NCBI RefSeq assembly: GCF_018691265.1
Contig: NW_024881296.1
Location: 12,059,427-12,123,426 of the forward strand
DNA: 64,000 nucleotides
Origin: Tyto alba
Lineage: Eukaryota > Chordata > Aves > Strigiformes > Tytonidae
Reading direction: 5' to 3'
Notes under the pieces: generated by a model
Told to the model about the DNA's origin: nothing
What the model saw: only the letters and a program-made list of their open reading frames with translations
The model's database searches: none
Part shown: piece by piece, positions 32,351 to 45,090 of the stretch
How positions within the stretch are numbered: position 1 is the stretch's first letter
Layout of the letters: the number at the start of each line of letters is the position of its first letter
Translations under genes and position numbers: made by a program

Positions 32351-33793
32351 AACCAAGGCGGCAAGGATCACAGGGAGAGCGTGCACGGTGGGGAGGGCAT
32401 ATTTTGAAGAGGAGGAGGAAGGAGCTGTTTTGGAATTGGGTGTAAAGCCATTTGTTTGGAGGGATGCCAGGGTAACAGTAGGTGCCCAGAACAAACGCGC
32501 GCAGCCATCCCAGCACTCAGAGCCCGCATGCTCGTCCTTCGCAGTACCTAAGTAGGTCAGCCCATTTCTTCAACCTTTCCTCTTCCCTTTCTCACTTGCT
32601 CTCTTTGTGGGAGGTGGCGGTGGCGGTAGCAGAGGGGCTACACCCGTTTTCACTGATTTCCAACACTGTCTACGTGTGAACAAGAGAAGCAGAGAGAAGC
32701 TAAAGCTGCTTTCTTATTAACAGCTGGTGACAGTCCCTTTACACAGTGCATGTCGCATTTCTTAGCCGAGGTAAAAAGGAGTGAAAGAGGAAGGCAGTTA
32801 TTTAAAGTTTAACATTACAGACAAATTACAAGGATATTCTGAGGCTCACAGTCCCCCTCAGCAATTCTGCGAGCCCTGAGGCTGGCCTCGCCACACCTTT
32901 GCAAGCGACTATTTTAGGCAAGTGTGCTCATCGGGTTCGAGAGGACGACTGCTCCAAGTAATTCTGGGATGCAGGTTTCGCACCACAGGATGCCAGTGGG
33001 ATCCAGTGAAGGTTATGGACTGTCTAGCCTGAACTCCATCTGTGCCCTGAAGTTTCCTCTTGGCTGGGCACCGCTGAAGGACCAGAAGCAGCCAGTAGGA
33101 AGCAGTAGGCACAGGGGCTCATGGGGAATTTAAGCCATCTGAACATGGCACTCAGTTTTTTAAGACAACGTTTTTTTAAACGCTGTGAACATATTGCACC
33201 CAATTATAATTGCGTTATGTACTCCGTGCCGCGCTATGAGTGCATGCCTCCTTCTAGCTATGGAGGGGCATATCTGACATACATACAACAAGTGCGTTCT
33301 TTTCTCCGATGTCGCTTCTCCCAGGCTGCGTATCAACGATAGTATTTGCATGCCTCCCAGTAGGGCACTGAACTGTGTGGCTAACATCTGCCACGTGTTG
33401 TTTGTTCTGTCCTCCTCTCCCAAGGAAGGAGGTGAGTGTAGTGGAGCATCTTGTTTTTGCAGCACATTTGTTCGGCTTTTTCTTTCCATGCGTGCGGAGC
33501 TATGTATTTGCATTAGCGAAAGTAAGGGCACAGAAATGTGTCCTGCAATTCCAAGTGCCTTTATTTCAGTGCGGGGAATTACGGCTAATTAAGTCAAATT
33601 AAAAAGGGAAGGGAGACTTGATTTTATTTATTCTCAGAATACTCTATTTGACAAATGGGTCTTAACCACAGATGACAGTATTAGCTTCAGCCTCTCAGAC
33701 GAGGAAATCTTGGCTGCTATTCCCTCTGCCCATTTATCTATGATAAATTTAAAGACACATGTTCCCCGTTCCTGGACAAACACTCTTCAACTC
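32351..33793. other. Single-copy DNA, no gene seen
   Basis: Unique sequence. 33540-33740 is AT-leaning with CTAATTAAGTC and TCTATGATAAATTTAAA words and might be regulatory. Frames up to 123 codons (33160-33531, minus) have no family resemblance. Confidence 0.48.
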
Positions 33794-33814
33794 TTTTTTT
33801 TTTTTTTTTTTTTT
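33794..33814. repeat. Poly-T tract, 21 T
   Basis: Uninterrupted T run; no retroposed body recognised. Confidence 0.9.
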
Positions 33815-34969
33815 ATCTAACAGTAAAATAGGTTTGAAATCTCTTTATATGAGTCCCTTTTACCTTTCTTTGAATGTGCAGCCTTCTACACGATACCCTC
33901 CAAGGACCTTGCCAAACAATAGCGCTGGCTCCAGACACAGCTCTGTTTCGTGGCAGTTTGGGTCTGCACCTGATTTCATGGCAGGGACACTTCTGAAGCC
34001 TAGGAGCATGGCCTATATGCACTTCTATCTCTAGGGCTGTATTTTTAAGTATTTTCACTTTCGCGTCATGCTGGGGTTTAATAACAATCCTTAATCAAGC
34101 AAATAATCAGTAATATCTGGACAACAATTCTGGAGTACTAGGGGGCACTGAAACATAGAACAGACTGACTTTTCAAGAACAGAGGGAAAATCTGTATTTT
34201 AGCCAGAAACTGAAACATCATTTCTGGAGCCCAGAGGTAACATCCTATGTATCGGGTGTGTATTTTTTCAGCTCTTACAGTTTGATATTTTTTTACTCAA
34301 GTCAACTTTTCAGAGATTTTCTTACTATCAGTATAAAAACAAAAACATATCCATGTGTCACTGTTAACAAAAAGTTGATTTACACTCTTTCCGTGTGTAT
34401 TTTGAGATGACCTTATTTTAAAGGGTTGGACTGAGAATTTCTTTGCTTTAAGCTGCAGTAAAATACTCAGGTTTCTTATAATCTTTGCCACTGCCTCCTA
34501 GGCGCTCCGTCTCATCCTGCACTTGCTGGTTTGGTGTCATGACAAAAAGCAAAAGCAGGTTCACGGAAGCATTACAGGAAGCAAACAGTGCCTTCAATCC
34601 TGGAGGTGTGCCAGCCCAGCAGTATCAAAGCTGAGACTTCCCTGACCTCCATCACGGGGCTCTGAAGCGGGTCGGGATCCAGGCTGCGCTGGCGGGGCCT
34701 GGACTCGGGACACCTCGGAGACACGTGCTGGCCAGGTCTGTGCCACATCTCTGAGCTCCAGCACGGCGTGTCACGTCTCGGTGCGTTCGACACTCATTAA
34801 AAGAAAAGGCACAGTACCTGGGCTTTGCAAGGACGTAAGACTGCAGTTTCCTCTCTTTGACCGTTCTTTTAATGTTAAAGTGATTTTAGAAGATGAAAAA
34901 TGCCACAATAGCAGCGAATGCACTGAACAACAGGGCAGGGCAGTGTGAAGCCCACTCTACAGTTAACCC
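33815..34969. other. Single-copy DNA, one CTCF-like word
   Basis: At 34135-34148 the sequence GTACTAGGGGGCAC resembles the core of the CTCF motif (CCACNAGGGGGCA), with mismatches at its left end. Otherwise unique, AT-leaning to 34500 and GC-richer after 34600. No coding signal. Confidence 0.4.
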
Positions 34970-35260
34970 GGGGCTGATGGAGGAGTGGCCGCCGAGCGCT
35001 GCCCCAGGCCTGCTGCACGGCAGCGAGATGGCCTCCTTCACTGGCCCACACCTCTGGGACTAGGCCTTCACCACCGGCCACCCCCCTCACCGCAGCCAGG
35101 CCCAGCCCTGGTCCGAAAGGTGCTGCCCGGCCCCCCCGGCCGCCCCGGCAGGCCTCGCGCCCTGCTGTGCACTGCGGCCTGCCCGCCGCTCCCAGCCGAG
35201 GGCGGGAGTCAGCACCGGGCTTTGCAGAGCTGGCTAGTGTCCGCTCTTCCCTGCCTGGCC
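34970..35260. promoter_or_regulatory. GC-rich, CpG-bearing patch
   Basis: Long C- and G-runs with moderate CpG density. Opposed frames of 143-147 codons on both strands follow from composition. Confidence 0.28.
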
Positions 35261-35947
35261 CCACCCCCCAAACATGTGTTTGTCTTAAATACAGCTTTTT
35301 TTTCCCTCGGGCTGCCACAGATTTTCCACCTCAGTGGCCAACCAACGGCCGGCGAGGGACATTCGTTAGCGGCCATGAGGAAGGCTGTCTCTCCCAGCGC
35401 CAGGCCTCTCTGGTGAGGGAGGCAGGCGGCAGCTTCGTGTAAAATGCCAAACAACCTTCCTTGTTTTCCTTGGTTGCCAGGGTAGGAATTGACATTGTCC
35501 CCGGCGGAGCACAAGGACTCCCCGTGACATGGCAGGGACAATGGGAAGGTATGTTTTCTTGACCCGCTGCAGGAAATCCTGTGCGTCTTGCCGGGGAACG
35601 CAGCATTTTCCTGCCCTGTCTGTGGCAGGGCTGCAGCTTCAGGGGCCCACAGCAGCCTGCTCCAATGTGCCGTGTTTTGAGCCTCTCTTAAATTTTAACA
35701 GAATCGTCTCTATTTGGTGCCCAGGCGGGCCTGTGAACCACGGCCTGGTGGGTCGCAGCAGGGCTGGGTGCTGGTCAGGCGCGCCGGCCTCCTGCCTCCA
35801 GGGCTGAGAGGGGACAGTACATGCTGAAAACAAGGCTGAGCTTCACAGCTATTACCTGCTACGAATTGTAGGGGAGACGCTGCCTCTCCTGGCTGGAGCT
35901 GAACCCACCGTTTCCACTCGGCATTACTGCTGCTGTTGATTAACTGA
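35261..35947. other. Single-copy DNA, no gene seen
   Basis: Unique, moderately GC-rich sequence. Nothing recognised. Confidence 0.5.
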
Positions 35948-36088
35948 TTTTTTTTTTTTTTTTTTTAAAAAAGAAACAATTCAGAAAGTGACGCATTGCT
36001 TCTGCCTGTGGACAGAGGGAACAGCTGAAACGTGGGAGTCCAGACTACAGCTGTGTGACTACAGATTTTTTTAAAAAAAAAAAAAAAA
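35948..36088. repeat. Facing poly-T (19) and poly-A (16) tracts
   Basis: T19 followed by A6 at 35948-35972, then about 93 bp of unique sequence, then T7-A16 at 36066-36088. The outer tracts are complementary, so a transcript could fold into a long-loop hairpin. Confidence 0.88.
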
Positions 36089-36160
36089 CAACGCATATTT
36101 TGGTGAATAAAAAACTACTGATTCCCTCTGCTGGTGTTATGGAACTTATTTACTTACCAA

Positions 36161-36188
36161 GGTTGTGGTGGTGGTGGTGGTTGTGGTC
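36161..36188. repeat. (GGT)n microsatellite
   Basis: About eight GTG/GGT units with one TTG interruption near each end. Confidence 0.88.
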
Positions 36189-37539
36189 ACCAGACTATCT
36201 GCAAAAGGAAAACTGAGACAAGCAGGAGAAGCCATGACCTCTTCACAACTGGGGGGTGTTTAAACCATGTCAGTCACCCTTCCTGGCCTCCTTCCTCCAC
36301 TCCACCCTGTATCTTCCATCTGTATCTTCCCCTCTTCTCTTGGTCATCACTTAAGGTCCTGTCACGCAAAGCAGCCTAACTGCCACAGATGATTGCATCC
36401 ATCAGGGGAATGGTGTCATTGCTAGGAAATAAATATTCACATGGATAAATTAGCCACAGAAGGGCTTCTGCAGCCATTTGGAAAAGCCTCACACTCTAAG
36501 ACCCATCAAATGTTTAGGGAATGTGTGTGGATAATTTCTGAACAGGAAAAAAAGAACAAAATAAATTTTTTCTTATGGCGGCGACACACAGAGACAGTGC
36601 CATTAAAGTTGGGTGACAGATCCATCAGAGAAAATGATTAGCCAAGACTCCAAATAACCTGTTTACCGAAAAGTCCAGGGTGGCATTTTCACATGTTTCT
36701 CTATTTTTTGCCCTAATTCCTTGCCAAGCATCTATGAATAGGGGCATGCCCATCAACTTGGTGCACCCTTGTGTGCAAAATTCGTGCTGCGAGGAGGCGG
36801 CTGCATTTGTTAGAGAATTCATTTGCAAAAGCTAATGCGGCTGGCTGGAAGCCTCCCTCTACCTTTCCCCTTTTTTTTTTCCCCTTCGGAACAGATGCAG
36901 GAAGAGCAACATCTCCTGGAAACATTTGTGCCGGAATCGTGTGATTCCTTGCACTTCCAAAATAACCTCCCTTACACAAATGCCTGCGATGGGTACATGC
37001 CGTTAGAGCATGAGGGACACCTCCTTGCCTACATGCTGTCTCCCAGCAGCAGTGCCACACAGCAGCTACCACAAGCATAATCTTATCATTAATCTGCAGA
37101 TCAGGGACACACACAGACACAGACTGCTCGCGAAGGAGAGTGCATGTTAGCGGGACCTCACGTAAACAGCTCCGCAAAACAGATGTGATACACAATGTAC
37201 CGGTGGACCTCAACATGGGAAACTTTCACCCTGCCCCAGATGGGGCTGGCATCTGGTCCCGTGGTCAGTGGACAAGAAAATGTGTGCTGCTTCCCTGGAA
37301 ATTATGTTTTAAACCTAGCAGCTGGAGAGTGAGAGAACACAGGAGTCGGGACTTTCCTCAGGCATTTCTACCAGCCTGGTGTGCAGGGGTACATCCTTTG
37401 ACATATCAACATCTAACCATCTACCTCTCCAGCTGTCCTTCCTACTGATGCTGCACCCACCCCTGTAACCAGGAGATGAAGCGCCTCTGGGAAGAAGTGT
37501 TTGCAAAGGGAACATACTCATACGCTGGGGTAGAGTTAC
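36189..37539. other. Single-copy DNA, no gene seen
   Basis: Unique sequence. The 167-codon minus frame 36713-37216 overlaps a plus frame and shows no domain. A T9 run sits near 36871. Confidence 0.5.
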
Positions 37540-37740
37540 AAACGCTGTGAGATTTTTTTATCTGGCTTTCCCCCCCCCCCCCTCCCCAGCTGGTGGTTCC
37601 TCCCCTCTCTGCATCTCCTCACTTGCTCTCTTTCCTCATCTGTGCTTTGTCTCCCTCCTCACTGTGTCTTTGTTCATGCCCCCCAGCACTTTCCCTCCCT
37701 TTCTCCTCTCAGCTCTTCTGCCTTCTTCTGAGGCCCTATA
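37540..37740. repeat. Pyrimidine-rich block with C13 run
   Basis: The plus strand is strongly enriched in C and T, starting with C13 at 37570-37582 and continuing with CTCTTTCC/CCTCC-type words. Homopurine-homopyrimidine DNA of this type can form triplex structures. It is not an exact tandem repeat. Confidence 0.6.
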
Positions 37741-38000
37741 GCCTCTTCCTAGTGCTTGGAAAATGAATATAAAAACTGCAATCTCAATGGGAAAAAAAAG
37801 CAGACAGTTGTGATAAGCAACTCTTCTTGGGAGCAGTCTGACCAATGAGTCATTCCCAGGGCTTTTGAAATGACAACAGGCATCTTCTCCTGTCTTTGCT
37901 GTTGCTGTCGTTGTGTTCCTCACAGCAATGCTTACCAGCCAGTGGAGAATGGGGCCCCCTTATGCTTAGTGCTGCATAAATCATTTTCTTTAGCCTGGGG
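37741..38000. other. Short unique stretch
   Basis: Nothing recognised. Confidence 0.5.
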
Positions 38001-38038
38001 AAAAAAGGGAAAAAAAAAAAAAAAAAACAAAAAAAAAA
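38001..38038. repeat. Interrupted poly-A tract
   Basis: A-rich run with an 18-A core at 38010-38027, broken by GGG and a single C. No retroposed body recognised. Confidence 0.9.
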
Positions 38039-38089
38039 CCTAAAGAAGATGAATGCGTGATTCAAGGATTTACGGCTCAGATTGCTTTG

Positions 38090-38330
38090 GGGGTCTTTTA
38101 TTCCTCACCCTTTCCTGTGTTTCTCTCCCAGGCTGCCTCTCCTGCTGGCCTAGCCCTTCACCCCACCCCATCACTCTCTCTCATGTCTGGCTTCCCCCAT
38201 CTGATTTACCTTCCATTTCACTTTGTTCCCTTCTTTGTCCACCCGCATGCTTCTCTTGCTGTCACTTGCTCCCTCTCCCGTGTGGCCAGATCCCCTGATT
38301 GCCTTCTCCATTCTGCGATACAGGGTAGCT
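38090..38330. repeat. Second pyrimidine-rich block
   Basis: C/T-enriched plus strand with CCCACCCCATCACTCTCTCT-like words. It lies about 350 bp after the first such block and is separated from it by the poly-A tract. The two blocks share texture but no long exact word. Confidence 0.5.
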
Positions 38331-38689
38331 TTTCATCACCTTGCTGGTGGAATCAAGAGATGCAAAATATTCAGCGTGAGGTAGACACTGAATGGTTAAA
38401 ACTTGGCAAAGTTATAGAAAACTGAAAACAGGCTCTCATAGCAGAAAGTGTCAGGTACCACCAGCTCCAGCTAAATTAAATTCTGTCCCTGTAGTGTGTA
38501 TGCACAGAGACATTTATATTCATATTTTTAACAGCCTTCTAAACTCTGCAGTTCACTGACAAACCCTTCATGAAGCTATCATTCCTTTTTTAACACCTGA
38601 ACTTTAAAATGTCACATATAGCATTTAAAAGGACAGGCAAATAACCAAGGAAACATCCTAACATGCTTTTTGCTTCCTCTCCTTATGGT
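38331..38689. other. Single-copy DNA, no gene seen
   Basis: AT-leaning unique sequence; nothing recognised. Confidence 0.5.
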
Positions 38690-38760
38690 TGATCTAAAGT
38701 CCATGGAAATCAATGGCAGTCTTTCCATCTAGTTCAGCAGAGTTCGCATCCGGTAAGTTG
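38690..38760. repeat. Possible old sauropsid interspersed repeat
   Basis: TTGATCTAAAGTCCATGGAA, ATCAATGGCAGTCTTTCCAT and then AGTTCAGCAGAG follow the pattern gatccaaagcccattgaaat-caatgggagtctttccattg-acttcagtgg. That pattern is repeated widely in turtles, crocodilians and birds. Family name not recalled. Confidence 0.5.
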
Positions 38761-40239
38761 GTTCCTCCTAAAATTTCAGACTAAAAAGACCCCACACAAA
38801 TGTGGCTTTTTGAGTTTCCTTTTACTCACATATCTGGCAAGACTGATGTGCTATCAAATGATCTTTTCAGTGCTAAATATACACCATTAACTACTAATAA
38901 AAAAACAGGCTTTAAAAATTCAGCTCTTTTTGGCATCTGTACAGAGCATTCCACTTGATCTCACAAGATGTATGGTTTGCACTAGGATTGCAGTCACAGT
39001 TTTCTTGTTAAAGCTGTCAACCATTCCAGTGTCTATCTTTACAATGCAATTCGAACCTTGGTTAGGAAAATAGTCATTTTTGCTTGAACTATGATATTAA
39101 GATCCTTTTCCAGCCCTTTTCTGTATGCATCTGCAGGGTATAGATCCTGTTAAAAGTAGGTTGCAATGTGAAAACAAGGGAGGGAAGAGACTGATCCATT
39201 CTGTTTGAGACACTTCCTCCCAGTGGCAGAGATACCACGGACATTAAATACTTCCTTAAACATGCTATTTTTTGGAAAAAAAAACATTTCTCCAGAACCA
39301 CTTACAAGGCAAAACTTCACTGTCTCATCTTGTTAGAGTTAAAGAGGTAACTCCAGGACAGAACATTGCTTTTTGACTTATTTAAAGTCAGCAGAGAAAT
39401 TCTCCTAGACATTAGGTGTTTTGCCATAGCATTGCATTGGTACCTGATTGGACTCATTAGCAGACATTTGTTAATGATATGGGGGAGGTGGAATCAAGTT
39501 GATCATTGTTTTTTTGTGAAACTTGATCATCTTCTAAAGGCAAATGCCTAGAGCATTTTTCACAAGCCAGTGTAAACCTTCAGTCAATATTGCATGAATC
39601 GACTTCAAGGTAATGACATAAAGCAAAGGGAGAATACAGGTACAGGATAAACATATGTCTTCTAATGCTTACGTGCAATGGGGAGCCCCCTCATCTGCTT
39701 CCATAATGCGCCTTATTATGCTTAAGTAATGGGTATTAGAAGCCAAGCAGTATGTTACATCTCCTCCTACATGGTACATTCCCATACTGCCTAGATACAT
39801 ATGAATCCTGCATGTCACATGTCATTACATTTTCTGAGACTATATCTCCATCCATGCTAAAAATACACAGAGAGAAAGAGAGAGAGAGAACTTGAGTGTA
39901 AGCAACAGATACTTCTGCACAGACCCTTGGCAATACCAAAGACTGAGAGATTTATACATGTGTTTATTATTCATCATTGTTTGAAGGAGAGCATTTGTGA
40001 AAATAACCGGCCTTAGGGGTTTTCACAGCAAGTGCCTGCTAGGTGCTTGCGCCCATCCATTCCTAAGCTGGGTATGCTCAAGCAAAGCCCTCTCCACCTG
40101 CCTTTTCATCTACACGATGGCCTGATTTTTTTCTGAAGTGCTTAGTTACAGAGCCATTCCCATAAAAATAACTCCGGAGCTATCCATAAATACTCTCGCT
40201 CAGAAATTCCAAGCAGTGAACAAATCTGTGAAACTCGTG
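38761..40239. other. Single-copy DNA with an (AG)n tract
   Basis: AT-leaning unique sequence. An (AG)n tract lies at 39868-39890. No RNA gene, coding signal or further repeat recognised. Confidence 0.5.
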
Positions 40240-40770
40240 ACCTGCTGGTGTCCCGCTCCTCTGCTATCGAAATACAGAGACTGCAGAGCCCTGAGCCTGC
40301 TGTGGGGACAAGCAGCAGCCTCTGCCCTGCCGCCTCTCCCCTCTCCCAGCTAGGGTCACTGCTGCGGGGCCACCCACCAGCCGTGCGGGGTGGCCTCCGG
40401 GAGCCCACGTCGCGATAGGGACGCAAGGCAGAATTTTTGGACCAGACCCCGCTCCCCTCCCCGCAAAACCCAGGGAAATCGCTAGTGGCCTAAAGCCTCA
40501 CTCCAGCGGCATCATCGCTGGCGCTCCGGAGTTGGATTTGGTCTTACGTACGAGAGACGGGGGAGGAGCAGCGGTCCCCTGGTGACATGTGTCAGGCAGG
40601 AACATGGCACATGCTCGAAGTACCCCCGGTGTCCCGGGCTTTTGCACTTCTGCGTGAACAGCCGAATGGGCAGACCCCTCCTGCTCGGCTGCAGCAGATG
40701 GAGCGGTGAGGCAGGCGGCGTGTCTGCGGGGCTGGGCAGCGGAGCTGTGCTCTCGAGCTCCAACTAATGA
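40240..40770. promoter_or_regulatory. GC-rich, CpG-bearing patch
   Basis: CpG-containing GC-rich sequence with frames up to 121 codons on opposite strands and no domain. Weak CpG-island character. Confidence 0.28.
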
Positions 40771-42558
40771 AGCTGATTTGATGAGCTGATTATTCTTGTG
40801 TATTAGTGCGTCGCTGACACGGTGCTCCACACTGTACCAGCTGCAGAAGGAAGGGTACAACACAGGCCCCCTACCGAGCTTTCCACCTAGGCGAATGGAC
40901 CAAGCGATCCAGAAAGACGGGGTTCTGGATGACGAGGAGGAGACGAAGCCCCTCTTTGTAACAGAGCACTGCAGCTTTCTGAGCTGGAATGTAGCAGCAT
41001 TCCTAATTTAGATACTCTGGTTGAATTTTAAGTGGAAGTGAACAAAACATTTGAAAAGCTGTCCCTGTTCTCTCAGCAGGGAGACTTCGAGAATTTTCTG
41101 GGTTTGGGAAAGAAATACTGGCACAAAACCAGCCAGAGTTTTCCCAGGTAGAGATGTGATTCCTGGAAGCAAGTGCAGGTTTTCTAGATGTGATGGATGT
41201 AAACAAAGAGGGGGTTGGTTATCAGGAGGTGATTCATGATGGGAGGGATAATGATGAATAGGTGTTATGACAACAACTGCTCTGCAGCTGTAGCCCTCTC
41301 CTCTGCCACAAACTGCCAAAAACTCACCAGCTTTCTCCTGAGATCTTCTAATGACAGTAAATAAGGCTTGACAGTGTCCAACACAGAAGGTACATGACTG
41401 TTGACCTCCTCATGGCAGGAGAAAATTGGCTAAATAACATCAAGACGTGGAATCGCAGATACCTGTTAGGTCTCTGCATTTCTGCAGACAGCAAAACATC
41501 CCCCAGACAACATTATTCCTGGTTTACATAAGCCATTAATTATGTTAATAATGTTTCTACCTGTGCAGTTTCTCCAATTTTAGCTCAATATTCCTGCCTC
41601 AAAATGCAGAAAAGAACCCTCTGGGAGCACAAAGATGGCTTTTTATATATTTTTGTTCATTTCTACTCCAAATTGAACAAGAGCAAGCCCCGGCAGAATT
41701 TTTTCCAGGCAGAGTGGCAGTTCTGCTCTTGCTGAATCATCTGTGACAATGATTAGGCAAGAACATAAAAATAAACATTCCTTAGCAGCCAGGCTCCAAT
41801 CTCCCCTACAAAGTACCAAACCTACCATTTAGAGATCAGCCGCAGAGTTTGAAAAATACTGCACTTATTGCCTTGGTCTGTGCTCGGCAAGGAGAACAAG
41901 CTGTATGGAACAGGGAGAAGCCCGGCACAGCTCAGAGGAGGGAGCAGCCACGCACTGTTGATGAGGTGCTCGAACAGAGCTACTATGTAGTCTCCACCTG
42001 GGTATCTGGACACACACAGAATAAGCAGGAGTGATTTGGTAGAGGGTCCAACGTGAGACCGAATGCATACAGAGGTCTGCTGGAAAGTGGGGCTAACGTG
42101 TGATAGTGTTGCTCGTAATATTTATATATTTGTATATATTTGAATATCTTTCCAGATTCCCTTTGCTTCAAGTGCCTTTTTCTTGCGAGTCCCATACTTC
42201 ACCTCATCCGGGACGTTTCTGCTCATCAGCTCCTTGGCTCTGTCATTCCTCATTACAACAGTCACCTATGAGAATAGGTAGAGAAACAAAAGGCCAGATG
42301 CACAGCTGCACAGATGAGTGGAGCACATTGTAACACAGGAGAGCAACTCTCTTTGGACATAACTAACGTGTGAACTTGCTTGAGTATTTGTAATCCCATT
42401 TCTTGTTGCCTGTTCTCACAGCTATGCTGCATTTAAACATAATAGCGTTTTCCAGCCAGAAGCGTCCTCTTTTTCATATGACAAGGCCTATTGGATCTGT
42501 GTGTTGAGGCATTAAAAAGAATGGGGATTCAGGGAGAAAGAAGAAGGGGAAGGAGTGA
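40771..42558. other. Single-copy DNA, no gene seen
   Basis: Unique sequence, AT-rich near 42100-42150. Nothing recognised. Confidence 0.5.
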
Positions 42559-42735
42559 GGGTTAAGGCAGAGAACTTTGAGTCAAAGTCACTGAGTTCCT
42601 TTCTCAGTTCTGCCAGAATTTTTTCTGCACACTGTTGGATATGCCACTTCACCAACATGTGCCCCAATTGGGAAATCTGTCAAATGGGGACACCAGACAG
42701 CCCATACCATGAGGTCTTGCTGGATGTCCTTGATG
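42559..42735 (+). mobile_element. MIR-type SINE, nearly full length
   Basis: The element can be followed from the tRNA-derived head to the core. GGTTAAGGCAGAGAACTTTG and AGTCAAAGTCACTGAGTTCC correspond to the A-box and B-box side (ggttagagcagagg ... gggttc). CTCAGTTCTGCCAGAAT (42603) corresponds to cagctctgccact. GGATATGCCACTTCACC corresponds to gcaagtcacttaacc. ATCTGTCAAATGGGGA (42675-42690) corresponds to atctgtaaaatgggga. This is the clearest MIR in the window. Its tail after 42735 is lost. Confidence 0.85.
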
Positions 42736-45090
42736 CATGTTTGTGAGTTTCTGAGATCCCACTTAGGCTGGCACCACAGAGAAGCTTTTAACTACCCAGG
42801 CAGAAAAAGGAAGCGGAGGCTCTGAGATCTGGAAACATCAGTCTGAGGATTCACGCCTGGCAAAGAATGTCAATACTATTGCCAACCGTATTCTGCTGAA
42901 CTTTCTGTGAGGTGCCTCTTCTTGTTTCTACACAACAACAAATATTCCACAAGGTATGAAAGACCATATACCTGCACCACATTTCCACTGCAAACCAAAG
43001 TACTAATTGATTAAAATTTCAGAGGAGTCACGGGGGTGCAAGGAGTGATGAATTCAAGGACCAAGAGCGAGGGGAAATTCCAGTTGCCCACACTATTCTC
43101 AATCACTTCTACAGCCATTGTAGATCCAGTGGCTTTATAGCTGGAAAGTTGTGTTGCACAGAAAGGCTGAGTTTCCCCCACAGAATCTATAAACCAGGAT
43201 CTCATGGCAGAGAGTCACCGGACACCCCGTCCTCACCTTGTGCCTTGGAAAGCTGAGATGAGGAGGAGGTGCTCAGACAGAAGATGACATCTGTCCAGGG
43301 GCCCCTCTGCTCCGTAGTGGGATGGGATTGGGTTGGGCATGCAGCTGGTCTGCACAGCTTCAAGCTGCAGGCCTTTCTGTCTCTCTTACCTCCAGAAGCA
43401 GAAGTCTGGGTTACACAGACAGTCTTCTGGCTGAAGACCTCTGCTGCCAGTCCTGAGCTATCGGCCAAGCACAGGGGAGTCACAGAGGCCGAGCACACCT
43501 CTCCTGCAGAGCCATGGTCACCACCTGCCTGCAAGCTGCTCCAGGAGCTCCTGCTCCGCTCAGCATCCCACTACGTATTTTGTGATTGTCAGTCTCAAGA
43601 AGATTTTGATAAGAAGCTTCCTGAGCCAGGGAATTTGGCTGCCTGCTCCATACCTGTGCTGTTGTGAGAGTGTAGGACCCCACATTTTGAGGCTGGACAG
43701 AAAGTGATAGAGATCTCCAGAAGACACTCTTATCTGAGGTTTATTGAACTGTCTTATTAAACTGCTGCTCTCCAGTCTATCTCTCCATTGACTACATAGG
43801 TTACCTAAGGTATGTCTCAGGGAGGTGTCTCAGGTCTCCTCCCAAAGCACTGGTAAGATAAAACCAGGCCTGAATGTGCAATGATCTCCACAGTGATTAA
43901 CAATCTGGGTGTGCTGTGCCTGTCTCCTTGTGCCTTCAGCTGTGCATTTTTGTTTGCCATGCATCCCTCCTCACTCTCCCTCTCTAGCTCCTTTTTTTTG
44001 GGTCCATTTTTTCAGGGATAAATACATAACTCCCCATGTTTTTATAAAGGGTTTATACAACACCTGGAATAGCACTCAGACATGCAATGCTCTGGTCCAT
44101 GCTGAAGACCTCTCAGTGCTCCTTCAGTCATTTAAATCTGACCACCCAGAAGCACCAGTTACCAACAGCTCGCTCTGAGTCAGCTTCCTCTACCATCACG
44201 TACATGCAAATTAAACATATTTTTCTGCACAGGCCATTGAGAATAACACGAGCACTTATTTTCTGAGCCATGCTATAGCTGTCTTCTTGGTAAAACATAG
44301 AAAGTTGAAAAAAATAAAAGTCAATCATGATCGCTTTAAATGACTACTGAAAGAATGTCTAATGGATAAATTAGGCATTTCTTGGCAGTGAAGGTGGCAC
44401 CCTTCAGTGACATCCCATGATGAAAGCTTTGGGAGTGATGACCTGGTATGGTGGCACATTAATGTGAACATCTTCTCTCAGCCACGCGTTTTATGACAGG
44501 ATCTGAAGAGTGAAGGCTTAAGAATATATTAGTTATCAACTGCTTTTTGGATGAGTTTCTTAATACAATAAGACTTAAAGGCAAGCTGGTAGGGTGCCAT
44601 GAAATCTACAGATATTTATGAAACAGTGAGCAAACCTAAAAGGCTGTGTTTTTTGAATGTGACTTGGTAATTTTCTAACAGAGTTACAAAACAGAAAAGA
44701 TCTGAATTTGGATTATTGTTTTGAAGACTTGTTGCTTACCTAAATCTTGAGCCAAACTGTTTCTGACATGGAATTTAGGTGGGAAAAACTTCTCCTACAC
44801 CCTGTTTGCATCCCCTGTGCCCTGTGCTAGAGGTGAGGTGTTGGTGAGAGTTGCCAAGAAAATGAGTGACAGCGTTTGGGGATGGAGAGACAGAAACCTA
44901 AGCCAGGACACCTGGGAGATGCTCTGATCCAGCACATGCACCTCCCCGTCAGGGTGAACTAACATATCAGGGATGTACTCGCACCTCATCTTTCCCTCCT
45001 CTTCTTCGTTCCTCTGAAACCCAAGTTTTGTCTTGAGGGCACAACCAAGCCCTAGAAAAGTTCATTCTGACACCCTAATTCTGAACGTTG
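42736..45090. other. Single-copy DNA, no gene seen
   Basis: Unique sequence. Opposed frames of 110 and 132 codons at 43202-43667 have no recognisable family. No RNA gene or repeat recognised. Confidence 0.5.

Noticed and set aside
36441..36641. CR1-like ORF2 end suggested by a CATGGATAAATTAG word
   Set aside because: Upstream translation lacks the W-N-x-LP segment that supports the 4201-4480 call.
38690..38702. miR-218-like word GGTTGATCTAA
   Set aside because: Short match, no hairpin, and it lies in a likely repeat.
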